64,000 nucleotides of DNA from CAWDVH01 sp963805705 (GTDB lineage: Bacteria; Actinomycetota; Actinomycetes; Streptosporangiales; Streptosporangiaceae). Position 1 is the stretch's first letter; each line of letters starts with the position of its first letter. Shown piece after piece: positions 16,384 through 25,410 of the stretch. The position numbers and the translations under genes are program-made. The stretch covers positions 8,752 through 72,751 of the forward strand of contig CAWDVH010000002.1 in assembly GCA_963805705.1 (NCBI GenBank), given 5' to 3'. The notes under the pieces are model-generated. The model had not been told where the DNA came from. It worked only from the letters and a program-made list of their open reading frames with translations, and made no database searches.

Positions 16384-17127
16384 TTACCGGCCGTTCGCGG
16401 AGAAGTGCTGGTAATCACGGGCGCCCTGCCAGGTGCCGCCCCAGCCCCAGCCGACCGAGGCGAACGCGCGTACCACCTTGTCGCCCGCGTGAATCACCCC
16501 CGGATCATGCAGGCTCCGGTCAACATACATGCGGCAGCGCTTGTGCGCCTCGTAGCCGTCGGCGGAGATGTATGGGTTCTCGCACGGGTCCAGATCGACG
16601 GCGAGGCCGTAGGCATGCTCGGACCAACTCGACGAGCCGGTGGCGTCGCGGCAGTTGAACGCCGACGTGTTGTCCGCCTGGATCGACGCGAAGTCCGAGC
16701 CGTGGTAGGCGTCCACCGGCACCATCCTGCGGATCGGGTAGCGCACCGCGAACAGCCTGCGGAAGACCAGGATCAGCTTTCCGCTGACCGCGGCATTCAC
16801 CACCAGCCGACCCGTGTGGACCTTGTGGTCGAACCCGCGGTAGGTCATGGTGATCAGCCGCAGCCCGGAGAGCGCGACCGGGCAGCCGGGATGCCAGGAG
16901 TACCTCACCTCAGAGCGATGCTGAATCCGGGAGACCTTCGCGGTGAACACCTGCGAGCGCTCGTGCTTGCGGTACGGGACGGCAGACGGCGCGCTGGCTG
17001 GTGCCGGCCGCGCCAGCGAGTCGGCCGGACGCGGCGGCGACGCGGCGGGGGCCCGCCCGCCGCAGCCGGCACCGGCCAGCGCGGCCGCGAGCATGGCCGC
17101 GACAATGACTGCCCGCATCCTCGTCAT
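16384..17127 (-). CDS. Lipoprotein M15-family peptidase (VanY/D-Ala-D-Ala carboxypeptidase-like)
   Basis: From ATG 17127 the 247-residue protein opens with a lipoprotein signal (LAGAGC, lipidated Cys22) and a Pro/Ala/Ser linker. The catalytic domain has WSEHAYGLAVDLDP, giving zinc ligands His171 and Asp178 of the SxHxxGxAxD motif, and DYQHFS, giving His241. These match M15 peptidases that trim peptidoglycan stem peptides or crosslinks. It should act outside the membrane on cell wall. It lies just upstream of the VOC gene on the same strand but is not tightly coupled. Confidence 0.85.
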   Translation of the reverse strand: MTRMRAVIVAAMLAAALAGAGCGGRAPAASPPRPADSLARPAPASAPSAVPYRKHERSQVFTAKVSRIQHRSEVRYSWHPGCPVALSGLRLITMTYRGFDHKVHTGRLVVNAAVSGKLILVFRRLFAVRYPIRRMVPVDAYHGSDFASIQADNTSAFNCRDATGSSSWSEHAYGLAVDLDPCENPYISADGYEAHKRCRMYVDRSLHDPGVIHAGDKVVRAFASVGWGWGGTWQGARDYQHFSANGR

Positions 17128-17287
17128 GCCAGCACAACCTACCCGTCGGGGGGACTGGCCCATGGCGAGCCAGGTCAGTATCAGTTCGCCGTCGTCGTCT
17201 GAACCCGATGGTGACCAGCGCGCGGCCGTCACCGCGGGCCGCGACCGTGCCGCCGATAAGCAGCAGCGTGACGCTGAGTGGGAGCCG

Positions 17288-17713
17288 TCAGGCGTGCAGG
17301 CGGAGTGGCGTGATGATCAGTGCCTCCGGGAACAGCGCGGCGAACCGGGACGCCGTGCCGAACATCGCCCCGATGCGCTCGGTGTACTTCATCACGTACT
17401 CCGGCACCTGATCGGCCGCGGGGAACCCGGGAACATGCTCGGCGGTCCCGTCGATGCGGATGATGTCCCGGCCGATGTCGGTGACGTCGAGTCCGAGGGC
17501 CACCCTCGGGTTGTGGCTGATGTTGCGCAGCTTCATCTTCGCTGGCTGGCTGTAGACGAGGATGGTCTCGTCGTCGCGCAGCAGGAACCACACCGGCACG
17601 CTGTCAGGCCGCCCATCGGGGCGCACGGTCGTCAGCCACGCCATCAGGTTGGCGCGCAGTCGGCCTTCGGCATGCGCGCGGCGGTCATCGGGCAGATGTG
17701 ACGTCAGCTTCAT
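17288..17713 (-). CDS. PPOX-class F420-dependent oxidoreductase (TIGR03667-like)
   Basis: This 141-residue split-barrel protein has AWLTTVRPDGRPDSVPVWFL at the dimer/cofactor strand and SQPAKMKLRNISHNPRVALG, a motif shared by mycobacterial F420-binding proteins of the TIGR03667 type. It is expected to bind F420 or a flavin and reduce an unknown substrate. It is divergent from the Wadjet operon, with about 200 bp between them, so the two may share regulatory DNA, but no functional link is evident. Confidence 0.82.
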   Translation of the reverse strand: MKLTSHLPDDRRAHAEGRLRANLMAWLTTVRPDGRPDSVPVWFLLRDDETILVYSQPAKMKLRNISHNPRVALGLDVTDIGRDIIRIDGTAEHVPGFPAADQVPEYVMKYTERIGAMFGTASRFAALFPEALIITPLRLHA

Positions 17714-17911
17714 GGAGAAGCATCCTGGCAGACGCGGCTTTCACACGACCCGCCGCGCCCGCCTGGGCCCGGCCCCTATGTCAACGGCGGCCTGAGTGCG
17801 ATTTCCGACATCAGTGCGGTCTTACCAGCCCGCACATCAGCCGGTCATCACCAGTACGAACGCCGCAGCACACGGCGTGCTACCGGGAAAGTGTCTGTGT
17901 GCCGTCCTAGC

Positions 17912-19372
17912 ATGTCGGTTGTGCCGACCGTGAACGAGATCGCGTGGCTGCGGGATAACAGCCCGGCGTGGCGACTGCTCCGCGCAGACAACGCGCCGCT
18001 GGTGCTGAGCTTCCTGCACCAGGTGTTCGTCGCCGACAACGTCCGGTCGGTCTCGGCGACGGAGCTGGTCAGCCGCCTGGACGACGAGCTGTACGCCGTC
18101 AACCAGCGGGAGAGCGAACAGGGCGGCCGACAGTTCCCGAAGGCGGCCAAGGCTTATCTCGACGACTGGGCGGCTCCCGAGGCCGGCTGGCTTCGCAAGT
18201 ACTATCCAGATGGCACCGATGAGCCTCACTACGACGCCACGCCCGCCGTCGAGAAGGCCCTGCAGTGGATACAAGGCCTGGGGGAGCGCGAATTCGTCGG
18301 TACCGAGTCGCGGCTTAATGTGATCTTCGAATTGCTGCGGCAGATCGCCTTCGGGACCGAGCCCGATCCGGCACAGCGGCTCGCGGAGCTGCGTCGGCAG
18401 CGACAGGAACTCGACGACCAGATAGCCAGGGTCCAGGCGGGTGAGCTGCCCATGCTCGACGAGACTGCGGTAAGGGACCGTTACCAGCAGTTCGCGGGTA
18501 CCGCGCGGGAACTGCTGGCTGACTTCCGCGAGGTCGATGAGAACTTCCGCAAGCTGGACCGGCAGCTACGCGAGAAGATCGCTGGCTGGCATGGTGGGAA
18601 GGGCGAGCTACTGGACGACGTCCTCGGCAGCCGGGAGTCGATCGCCGGCTCCGACCAGGGCAAGTCCTTCCAGGCCTTCTACGGCTTTCTGCTGTCGCAG
18701 GCCCGCCAGGAAGAGCTATCCGGTCTGCTGGACCGAGTTCACGCGCTCGATGACATCATCGAGCGCGACGTTCGGCTGCGCCACGTCCACTACGACTGGC
18801 TGGATGCTGCTGAGCGCACCCAGGCGACTGTCCGCCAGCTTTCCGAGCAGCTCCGCCGGTTCCTCGACGACCAGGTGTGGTTCGAGAACCGCCGGGTGAT
18901 CGACATCCTAAGAAGCATTGAGAGCCACGCGTTGCAGCTCCGCGAGTCCCGGAACGTCCCGGTCACCACTGAGCTCGACGCGCCTGCACCGGCTCTCCGG
19001 CTGCCGCTGGAGCGCCCGCTGTACGCGCCAGTGAAGAAGGCCCGTATTGCCAGCGACGATGTCCGGGATGCCGACGAGAAGACTGACCCGACCGCTCTGT
19101 TCGAGCAGGTCTATGTCGATCCGGAGCCGCTGCGCGGCAGCGTCCGCCAGGCCCTGCGCGGCCAGCCGCAGGTCGGCCTGGCCGAGCTGGTGGGGCATCA
19201 TCCGCTGACGCAGGGGGTAGCGGAATTGGTCACCTACCTCTCCCTGCAGGACAATGCGTTCGCAATCGTCTACGACGAGCGGTACCGCGATCAGATCACC
19301 TGGTCGGCCACTGACGGCCAGGAGCGGACGGCGACGTTGCCGCGGGTCACGTACGCCAGGAGGAGCGGATGA
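17912..19372 (+). CDS. jetA: Wadjet subunit JetA (DUF3375, MukF/kleisin-like)
   Basis: The product has about 486 residues and is rich in helices: a winged-helix-like N-terminus (NEIAWLRDNSPAWRLLRADN, residues 4-23), a conserved VFVADNVRSVSATELVSRLD block and long coiled-coil helices in the middle. This is the DUF3375 pattern. JetA is the kleisin-like bridge that links two JetC heads in the Wadjet complex, an SMC-type machine that recognises and cleaves plasmid DNA. ATG 17912, GTG 17891 and GTG 17921 are possible starts; no ribosome site decides. The stop overlaps jetB as ATGA, showing coupling. Confidence 0.9.
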   Translation: MSVVPTVNEIAWLRDNSPAWRLLRADNAPLVLSFLHQVFVADNVRSVSATELVSRLDDELYAVNQRESEQGGRQFPKAAKAYLDDWAAPEAGWLRKYYPDGTDEPHYDATPAVEKALQWIQGLGEREFVGTESRLNVIFELLRQIAFGTEPDPAQRLAELRRQRQELDDQIARVQAGELPMLDETAVRDRYQQFAGTARELLADFREVDENFRKLDRQLREKIAGWHGGKGELLDDVLGSRESIAGSDQGKSFQAFYGFLLSQARQEELSGLLDRVHALDDIIERDVRLRHVHYDWLDAAERTQATVRQLSEQLRRFLDDQVWFENRRVIDILRSIESHALQLRESRNVPVTTELDAPAPALRLPLERPLYAPVKKARIASDDVRDADEKTDPTALFEQVYVDPEPLRGSVRQALRGQPQVGLAELVGHHPLTQGVAELVTYLSLQDNAFAIVYDERYRDQITWSATDGQERTATLPRVTYARRSG

Positions 19373-19956
19373 CGACCGAGGCCGACCTGCCGCTCGCCGT
19401 CACCCAGCTCATGAAGGGTGTTGTCTACCGCGACACGCACGACCGAGCCTGGCGCAGTCTGACGGAGCTGCAGCCCCAGGCTCGGGACTATGTAGAGGTC
19501 CTAGGCCTGCAGGTCATCATCGACGAGGCCGAGGGCTACGCGTTTCTCCGCCAGCGCCCGGCTGACCCCGACGACTCCGATGGGCTGCCCCGGCTCATAC
19601 CGCGCCGTGCGCTGTCTTTCCACGTGAGCCTGGTCCTCGCCCTGCTCCGGAAGAAGCTCGCTGAGTTCGACGCCCAGGGCGGCGGCACCAGGCTGATGCT
19701 GACCCGCGAGCAGATCGCCGATATGGTCCGGGTGTTCCTCCCGGCCTCGAGCAACGAGGCCCGGCTCACCGACCAGATCGACACGCACATCAACAAGGCA
19801 GTCGAGCTTGGCTTCCTGCGGCCGGCGAAGAACACCGAGCAGGCTTACGAGGTGCGGCGCATCCTGAAGGCGTTCGTCGACGGCCAGTGGCTCGCCGATT
19901 TCGACGCCAGGCTTGCCGAGTATGCCGCCCTGCTGCAGGGGGAGGAACTGGAATGA
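19369..19956 (+). CDS. jetB: Wadjet subunit JetB (DUF4194, MukE-like)
   Basis: The product has 195 residues, the usual size for DUF4194. It contains tandem winged-helix features: QLMKGVVYRDTHDRAWRSL, GYAFLRQRP and LSFHVSLVLALLRKKLAEFD, then a second domain with IDTHINKAVELGFLR. In the Wadjet complex JetB binds the kleisin-like JetA and helps engage DNA, analogous to MukE/KITE subunits. ATG 19369 overlaps the jetA stop and the stop overlaps jetC (ATGA at 19953-19956). Confidence 0.92.
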   Translation: MTTEADLPLAVTQLMKGVVYRDTHDRAWRSLTELQPQARDYVEVLGLQVIIDEAEGYAFLRQRPADPDDSDGLPRLIPRRALSFHVSLVLALLRKKLAEFDAQGGGTRLMLTREQIADMVRVFLPASSNEARLTDQIDTHINKAVELGFLRPAKNTEQAYEVRRILKAFVDGQWLADFDARLAEYAALLQGEELE

Positions 19957-22900
19957 CCGGCTTCCGCCTGGCCCACCTGGAGCTGTACAACTGGGGTACA
20001 TTCGGCGACCGCGTCTGGTCGCTGGGCCTGGACGGGCAGAACACGCTCCTCACCGGCGACATCGGCTCCGGGAAGTCCACGATCGTGGACGCGGTCACCA
20101 CGCTCCTGCTGCCTGCCCAGCGGATTTCCTACAACAAGGCGGCCGGGGCCGACACGCGTGAACGGAGCCTGCGCTCGTACGTGCTCGGCTACTACAAGAC
20201 TGAGCGCAACGAGGTCACTGGGGCCACCCGGCCGGTGGCGCTGCGCGACGGCTCGAACTACAGCGTGATCCTGGGTGTGTTCACCAACGCCGAGTATGAC
20301 GCGACCGTCACCCTGGCCCAGGTGTTCTGGCTGCGCGCTGGGGACACGGCCGGGCAGCCTGACCGGCTGTACGTAACGGCTGACCGGCCATTGTCGGTGG
20401 CCAGGGACTTCGCGCACTTCGGCTCCGACATCGCGGCCCTCCGCAAGCGGCTGCGGGCCGATTCGGGTGCTCGGGTGCACGACGCGTTCCCGGATTACGG
20501 CAAGGATTTCCGCCGCCGCCTGGGAATCGAGTCAGAGCAGGCAATGGAGCTGTTCCACCAGACGGTTTCGATGAAGTCGGTGGGCAATCTCACTGACTTC
20601 GTCCGCGATCACATGCTGGAGCCATTCGACGCGGCCAAGGCGGTGGCGGACATCGTCAGCCACTTCGCGGACCTGGCCAAGGCGCACGACGCGGTGCAGC
20701 GCGCTGAGGCGCAGCTGACTGCCCTGGCCCCGTTGCTGAAGGACTGCGATGCCCACGACGCCGTCCGGCTTGAGATTGCGGCGCTGGAGGTGCAGCGGAC
20801 GGCGCTGAAGTACTACTTCGCTGACCTCAAGGTTGGGCTGACCAGAACAGAGCTGGCGCAGATCGAGGCCGGAAAGGCGCAGCTGCGGGCCAGCCGCGAC
20901 GATCTGGAAGCCACGCTCGCCCGCCTGCATGAGCGGGAAATGAACCTGCGGGTGGAACTGGCGGGCCACGGCGGCAACCGGCTGGCCGAGATCGACCGTC
21001 AGCTTACCGAGTGCGACGAGGCACGCCAGGCTCGGATGACCAGGTCCGAGCGGTTCGCCGCGTTGCTGGCCAGCGCCGACCTGGCGCCGGTGGCGACCGC
21101 CGAGCAGTTTGCGGTCCGGCGCCGTGAGATCACGACGGCCAGGGACGCCGCTCGTCACGATCTCGCCGCACACCAGAATGTGCTGACCGAGACCGGGGTA
21201 CGGGCGAAGGCGCTGGAGAGCGAGGCCACGGAGGTCAACGCAGAGCTGCGCAGTTTGCAGGACCGGAAGACCAGCATCCCGAAGAAGCAGCTGGACCTGC
21301 GGGCCTGGCTGGGCCGCGAGCTGCGGATCGGGGAGGAGTCCCTGCCGTTCGCCGGCGAGCTGATCGCGGTGCGGGACAGCGAAGCCGACTGGGAGGGCGC
21401 CGCGGAGCGGGTGCTGCACGGCTTCGCGCTGTCGATCCTGGTCCCCGGCAGCCACTACGACGCCGTGTCCGACTGGATCGACGGCCATCACCTGAGAGAC
21501 CGGGTGGTCTACTACCGTGTGCCCCAGCCGTCAGCAGCCCGGCCGGTGCCCGCCCGGACCGGGCCAGGGACGCTGGCCGCCAAGCTGGAGATAAAGGACA
21601 CGCCGTTCGCCGAGTGGCTGGAACATGAGCTGGCCCGGCGCGCCGACCACGAGTGCGTCGAAACAATGACGCAGTTCCGCCGGGTGCCCAGGGCGATCAC
21701 CAAGGCCGGCCAGGTCAAGGGCAGCGGCGGACGGCACGAGAAGGACGACCGGTTCCGCATCGATGATCGCAGCCGCTACGTGCTCGGCTGGTCCAACCAG
21801 CGCAAGCTCGACGCAGTGCTCGACGAGGCGAGATCGTTGACTGCCCGTCTCAACAAGATCACTGCCGAGCAGAAAGAGCAGGAGCAGGCGCGGGACGCCG
21901 CGATCGAGCAGGGGCAGGTGCTCAGTGGGCTGGACCAGACGCACGAGTTCACCGAGATCGACTGGCAGTCCGTTGTAAACCGTGCCGAGCAGCTCCGGGC
22001 CGAGAAGCGCCAGCTCGAAGCCGCTTCTCGCGTGCTGGCTCAGCTGAACAGCGATCTGGAGGCGGTCAAGGAGCAGGCCACCAGAGTCAGCGAATCACTG
22101 AGCGGGGTGGACGGCCAGCTCGGTGGTCTCGACAACCGGGGGCAGGCCGCTGAGGCGCTGTTGAGCGAGACACGGGCCACCCTGGCCGAAGAGGCTTGCG
22201 ACCCGGCCCGGGCGCAGTTCGCCGCGATCGGGGACCTGCTGGGCAGGGCCGGGAAGCCCCCGCCGATGACGGCGACCGCCTGCGACCGGGCCGAGACGGA
22301 TGCCAGCAACGAGATCACCGCCCTGGCCACCAGGCGCAGCGACCGGCTGTCCCGGCTGGCCAACCGGATCATCACCATGATGGGTGACTTCCGCCGGCAG
22401 TACCCGGGAGAGACGGCTGAGCTCGACGATGCGGTGGAATCCGCGAATGGCTACCGCGAGTTGCACGGCCGGCTGACCGGCGACGACCTGCCCCGGTTCC
22501 GGCAGCAGTTCAAGAGGTATCTGAATCAGAACACGATCCGGGACATCGCCGGTTTCCAGTCCCAGCTGAACCGCCAGTCCGATCTGATCAGGCAGCGGAT
22601 CGACACGATCAACTCGTCGCTGGTCGGTGTGGATTACAACCCCGGCCGGTATATTCGCCTCGAACCGCTGCCGTCCCCGCACGGCGACATCCGCGACTTC
22701 CGCGCGGACCTGCGGGCCTGCACCGACGATGCGGTATCCAGCGAGGGGTCCGACCATTACTCGGAACAGAAGTTCTTGCAGGTAAGCCGGATCATCGAGC
22801 GTTTCCGCGGCCGCGACGGGATGAGCGAGGCCGACCGGAAGTGGACGAGGTTCGTTACTGACGTGCGGAACTGGTACACGTTCGCGGCGTCCGAGCGATA

Positions 22901-23408
22901 CCGCGAGGACGACACCGAGTACGAGCACTACGCCGATTCCGGCGGCAAGTCCGGTGGTCAGAAGGAGAAGCTCGCGTACACGATCCTGGCCGCCTCGCTC
23001 GCCTACCAGTTCAAGCTGGAGTGGGGCGCGGCGAAGTCGCGGACATTCCGGTTCGCGGTGATCGACGAGGCATTCGGGCGGGGCTCCGATGAGTCGACCC
23101 GGTTCGCCCTCGAGCTTTTCGGTCGCCTCGGCCTTCAGCTGCTGATCGTGACCCCGCTACAGAAGATCCACGTCATAGAGCCGCACGTGTCTGCGGTCGG
23201 GTTCGTGGACAACCCGCAGAGTAACAACTCGCGGTTGCAGACGCTGACGATCGACGAGTACCAGGCCCGCCGCCTCGCGTTCCAGTTCGCCCAGCAGGAG
23301 ACCGGTGGCGCCGGGTCGGAGTCCGCAGGCCCGGCGCCTGTCCCTGAGGTCGGCCTCGTGGCCGGGGCGGCTCCGGTATCCGGCCTTGTACCCGCGGCCG
23401 GCCGCTGA
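19953..23408 (+). CDS. jetC: Wadjet subunit JetC (SMC/MukB-like ATPase)
   Basis: The 1,151-residue protein has the full SMC plan: Walker A GDIGSGKST (residues 35-43) in an N-terminal head; long coiled coils with a central hinge-like region around residues 490-620; and a C-terminal head with the ABC signature SGGKSGGQKEK (starting at residue 996) and Walker B FAVIDEAFGRG (Asp1038, Glu1039). All motifs needed for ATP hydrolysis are present. JetC dimers extrude DNA loops and sense small circular DNA, leading to cleavage by JetD. The start is fixed by the overlap with jetB and homology from residue 3. Confidence 0.95.
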   Translation: MTGFRLAHLELYNWGTFGDRVWSLGLDGQNTLLTGDIGSGKSTIVDAVTTLLLPAQRISYNKAAGADTRERSLRSYVLGYYKTERNEVTGATRPVALRDGSNYSVILGVFTNAEYDATVTLAQVFWLRAGDTAGQPDRLYVTADRPLSVARDFAHFGSDIAALRKRLRADSGARVHDAFPDYGKDFRRRLGIESEQAMELFHQTVSMKSVGNLTDFVRDHMLEPFDAAKAVADIVSHFADLAKAHDAVQRAEAQLTALAPLLKDCDAHDAVRLEIAALEVQRTALKYYFADLKVGLTRTELAQIEAGKAQLRASRDDLEATLARLHEREMNLRVELAGHGGNRLAEIDRQLTECDEARQARMTRSERFAALLASADLAPVATAEQFAVRRREITTARDAARHDLAAHQNVLTETGVRAKALESEATEVNAELRSLQDRKTSIPKKQLDLRAWLGRELRIGEESLPFAGELIAVRDSEADWEGAAERVLHGFALSILVPGSHYDAVSDWIDGHHLRDRVVYYRVPQPSAARPVPARTGPGTLAAKLEIKDTPFAEWLEHELARRADHECVETMTQFRRVPRAITKAGQVKGSGGRHEKDDRFRIDDRSRYVLGWSNQRKLDAVLDEARSLTARLNKITAEQKEQEQARDAAIEQGQVLSGLDQTHEFTEIDWQSVVNRAEQLRAEKRQLEAASRVLAQLNSDLEAVKEQATRVSESLSGVDGQLGGLDNRGQAAEALLSETRATLAEEACDPARAQFAAIGDLLGRAGKPPPMTATACDRAETDASNEITALATRRSDRLSRLANRIITMMGDFRRQYPGETAELDDAVESANGYRELHGRLTGDDLPRFRQQFKRYLNQNTIRDIAGFQSQLNRQSDLIRQRIDTINSSLVGVDYNPGRYIRLEPLPSPHGDIRDFRADLRACTDDAVSSEGSDHYSEQKFLQVSRIIERFRGRDGMSEADRKWTRFVTDVRNWYTFAASERYREDDTEYEHYADSGGKSGGQKEKLAYTILAASLAYQFKLEWGAAKSRTFRFAVIDEAFGRGSDESTRFALELFGRLGLQLLIVTPLQKIHVIEPHVSAVGFVDNPQSNNSRLQTLTIDEYQARRLAFQFAQQETGGAGSESAGPAPVPEVGLVAGAAPVSGLVPAAGR

Positions 23409-23409
23409 C

Positions 23410-24645
23410 GTGTCCGCTACTCAGGCGCGGGTGGACGCGGGACCCGGTATGTGGACCCGCCCGGCTGATGCCCGTGCGGTGGTCAGGAAAAGATGGGACT
23501 CCGGCGCGCTGTTGGGCCGGTTCGCCGCCGGGCAGGACTGGGAGCCGCTCGGCATCCCGATCCGCGGGCCGTCCGCCCGGCAGATCGGTGAGCAGCTGGC
23601 CGAGGTCCGCCAGTGGGTCTCTGAGTGGGCCGCGGCCGCGGCAAGACCGCTGCGGGTGGAGTTCAAGCAGGTCGGAGGTCGGCACTTCGGTGCGAACAGC
23701 ATCCCGTGCCGTGCCTGGCTGGATAGCTACGACGAAGCCTGGACCCTGCTCAGGGTTGGCCCGGACGTGCACCGCCTGACGGGGCTGATCGATGCCACCC
23801 GCGGCACCCGGCTGATCCCGTGGCTGGTCAGTCACCCCATGCGCGCGCTCCGGTTTGCGGATTCCTGGGAGAAGCTGCTGGCCACGGTGGCCTGGATCGA
23901 CCAGTGCCAGGCGCCGGGCATGTACGTGCGGCAGGTTGACGTACCCGGCGTCGACACCAAGTTCATCGAGCGGCACAAAGGCCTGCTGACCGAGTTGCTT
24001 GACGCGCAGCTCCATCCCTCCCGAGTGGCAGCCGGGGTGACCGACTTCGCCGAACGCTATGGATTTCTCCGCAGGCCCGGCTATGTCCGATTCCGGGTGG
24101 CGGGTGGCTTCCGCGGATTCTCCGAGCTGTTGGTCCGCGCGGACGAGTTCGCGGCACCGCCGGACGGCATCACCCGGGCCTACGTGCTTGAGAACGAGAT
24201 CACCTACCTTGCGTTCCCGGTCCCGGCAGCGGCGATGGTGATCCTGGGCGGCGGTTACGCCGTCCCGGTGCTCGAATTGCTGGGCTGGCTAGCTGGCCTG
24301 GACGTGGTCTATTGGGGGGATATCGATACGCACGGCTTCGCGATTCTCAACCGGTTGCGACACCATCTGCCGCAGGCGCGCTCCCTGCTCATGGACCGGT
24401 CCACCCTGCTGGGCCACCGGGACCAGTGGGTGACCGAGCCGTCCCCGACCGCCGTGAACCTGGACCGCCTCGACCGGGCCGAATCAGCTCTCTACGCTGA
24501 CCTCATCTCGGATTCCCACGCCCCCTCCGTCCGCCTGGAGCAAGAACGTATCGGCTTCTCGGCCATCGAGAAGGCCCTGGCATCCGTCGAGACGGTACCC
24601 GGCGCTTTCGTAGACCGCCAGCACCAAGCCCAGCAGTGCCGGTGA
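23410..24645 (+). CDS. jetD: Wadjet nuclease subunit JetD (DUF3322/DUF2220, Toprim-like)
   Basis: GTG 23410, one base after the jetC stop, gives 411 residues. The N-terminal DUF3322 part includes WEPLGIPIRGPSARQIGEQL, and the middle has EFKQVGGRHFGANSIP. The C-terminal DUF2220 domain is Toprim-like: VLENEITYLAF supplies the acidic residue (Glu261 or Glu263) and VYWGDIDTHGFAILNRLR supplies the DxD pair (Asp304, Asp306). These are the expected metal ligands of the endonuclease, so cleavage should be possible. ATG 23449 is an alternative start. The operon ends here, before a minus-strand lipoprotein gene. Confidence 0.94.
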   Translation: MSATQARVDAGPGMWTRPADARAVVRKRWDSGALLGRFAAGQDWEPLGIPIRGPSARQIGEQLAEVRQWVSEWAAAAARPLRVEFKQVGGRHFGANSIPCRAWLDSYDEAWTLLRVGPDVHRLTGLIDATRGTRLIPWLVSHPMRALRFADSWEKLLATVAWIDQCQAPGMYVRQVDVPGVDTKFIERHKGLLTELLDAQLHPSRVAAGVTDFAERYGFLRRPGYVRFRVAGGFRGFSELLVRADEFAAPPDGITRAYVLENEITYLAFPVPAAAMVILGGGYAVPVLELLGWLAGLDVVYWGDIDTHGFAILNRLRHHLPQARSLLMDRSTLLGHRDQWVTEPSPTAVNLDRLDRAESALYADLISDSHAPSVRLEQERIGFSAIEKALASVETVPGAFVDRQHQAQQCR

Positions 24646-24737
24646 CATCCGCCGCCGGGAATGCCACCCCAGAGTGGGATGAGCGTCTTGTAAACGGTCG
24701 GATCCGCTAGCCAAGGGCCCGGCGGGCGGCCGGATGC

Positions 24738-25280
24738 TCACGTGCTCGGTGTCGGGGATGCAGAGGGGCATTGCGGGCTCACCGCGGCCAGCAGGTTCTG
24801 CCCGGCGGTGCTGACATCGCCTATCGCGGTCACCACGCCTGACACCGCGCTGGTGCTGAAGTTCGCAGCCAGGGTCTTGACCGCCGTCTGGAGCGTGGCC
24901 AGCGCGGATTTGAGCGCATTGAGCTGGGCCTGCCATTGGCCGCGGGCGTCATTTACCAGGGCCGTCAGATTTGTCTGGACGGCTGTGAGGTCTGCCTTGA
25001 GCTCACTGACCGCGCCTTTCCTCACCTTGACCTGCGTGAGCTTGTCCAGCGAAGCACGCAGGGCAGCGACGTCCGCGCACGCAGCCGCGTTCAACGGCGA
25101 GGTCGCCGGGGAAGCAGGCGCGGACGACGGGGAGGCCGCAGGCGCGGACGAGGAGGCGGCAGGGGATGACGATGCGGGGGCGCTGCCGCCAGATCCGCAC
25201 GCCGCCACCAGCAGCGCCAGGCCGGACAAGACCATGACGAGCTTCCACCAGGCGGGCCCGGTCACGATTCCCTGTTTCAT
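24738..25280 (-). CDS. Putative lipoprotein with helical domain
   Basis: This 180-residue protein has a lipoprotein signal ending in the lipobox LVAAC (Cys28), a linker of about 30 residues made almost only of Ala, Ser and Pro, and a C-terminal region of amphipathic helices (VSELKADLTAVQTNLTALV, ALKSALATLQTAVKTLAANF) with heptad character. It should be anchored on the outer face of the membrane. I recognise no specific family; similar small helical lipoproteins are common in actinobacteria. It is convergent with jetD and probably unrelated to it. Confidence 0.7.
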   Translation of the reverse strand: MKQGIVTGPAWWKLVMVLSGLALLVAACGSGGSAPASSSPAASSSAPAASPSSAPASPATSPLNAAACADVAALRASLDKLTQVKVRKGAVSELKADLTAVQTNLTALVNDARGQWQAQLNALKSALATLQTAVKTLAANFSTSAVSGVVTAIGDVSTAGQNLLAAVSPQCPSASPTPST

Positions 25281-25410
25281 CTTGCCGACAGGCTCCCATC
25301 CGGGCGGGGCGTACGCCTCACCCGCAGAGGGTTAGCTCGGGCCGCCTGGCCCGCCGCCGACCTATCGTCAGCGCGGTAAGGCGGGGGCTTGTGGCGCGGT
25401 TGCGCTGTCC

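Noticed and set aside
16003..17202. 399-codon plus-strand frame over the M15 peptidase and VOC genes
   Set aside because: Both minus-strand genes have clear catalytic motifs; the plus frame is a low-complexity shadow.
17867..17881. Short inverted repeat AGCAC/GTGCT before jetA as an operator
   Set aside because: Five-base arms with a five-base loop are expected by chance at this GC content.
18000..24600. Long antisense frames across the Wadjet genes
   Set aside because: They follow the GC-rich third-position bias of the real genes and show no domain similarity or ribosome sites.
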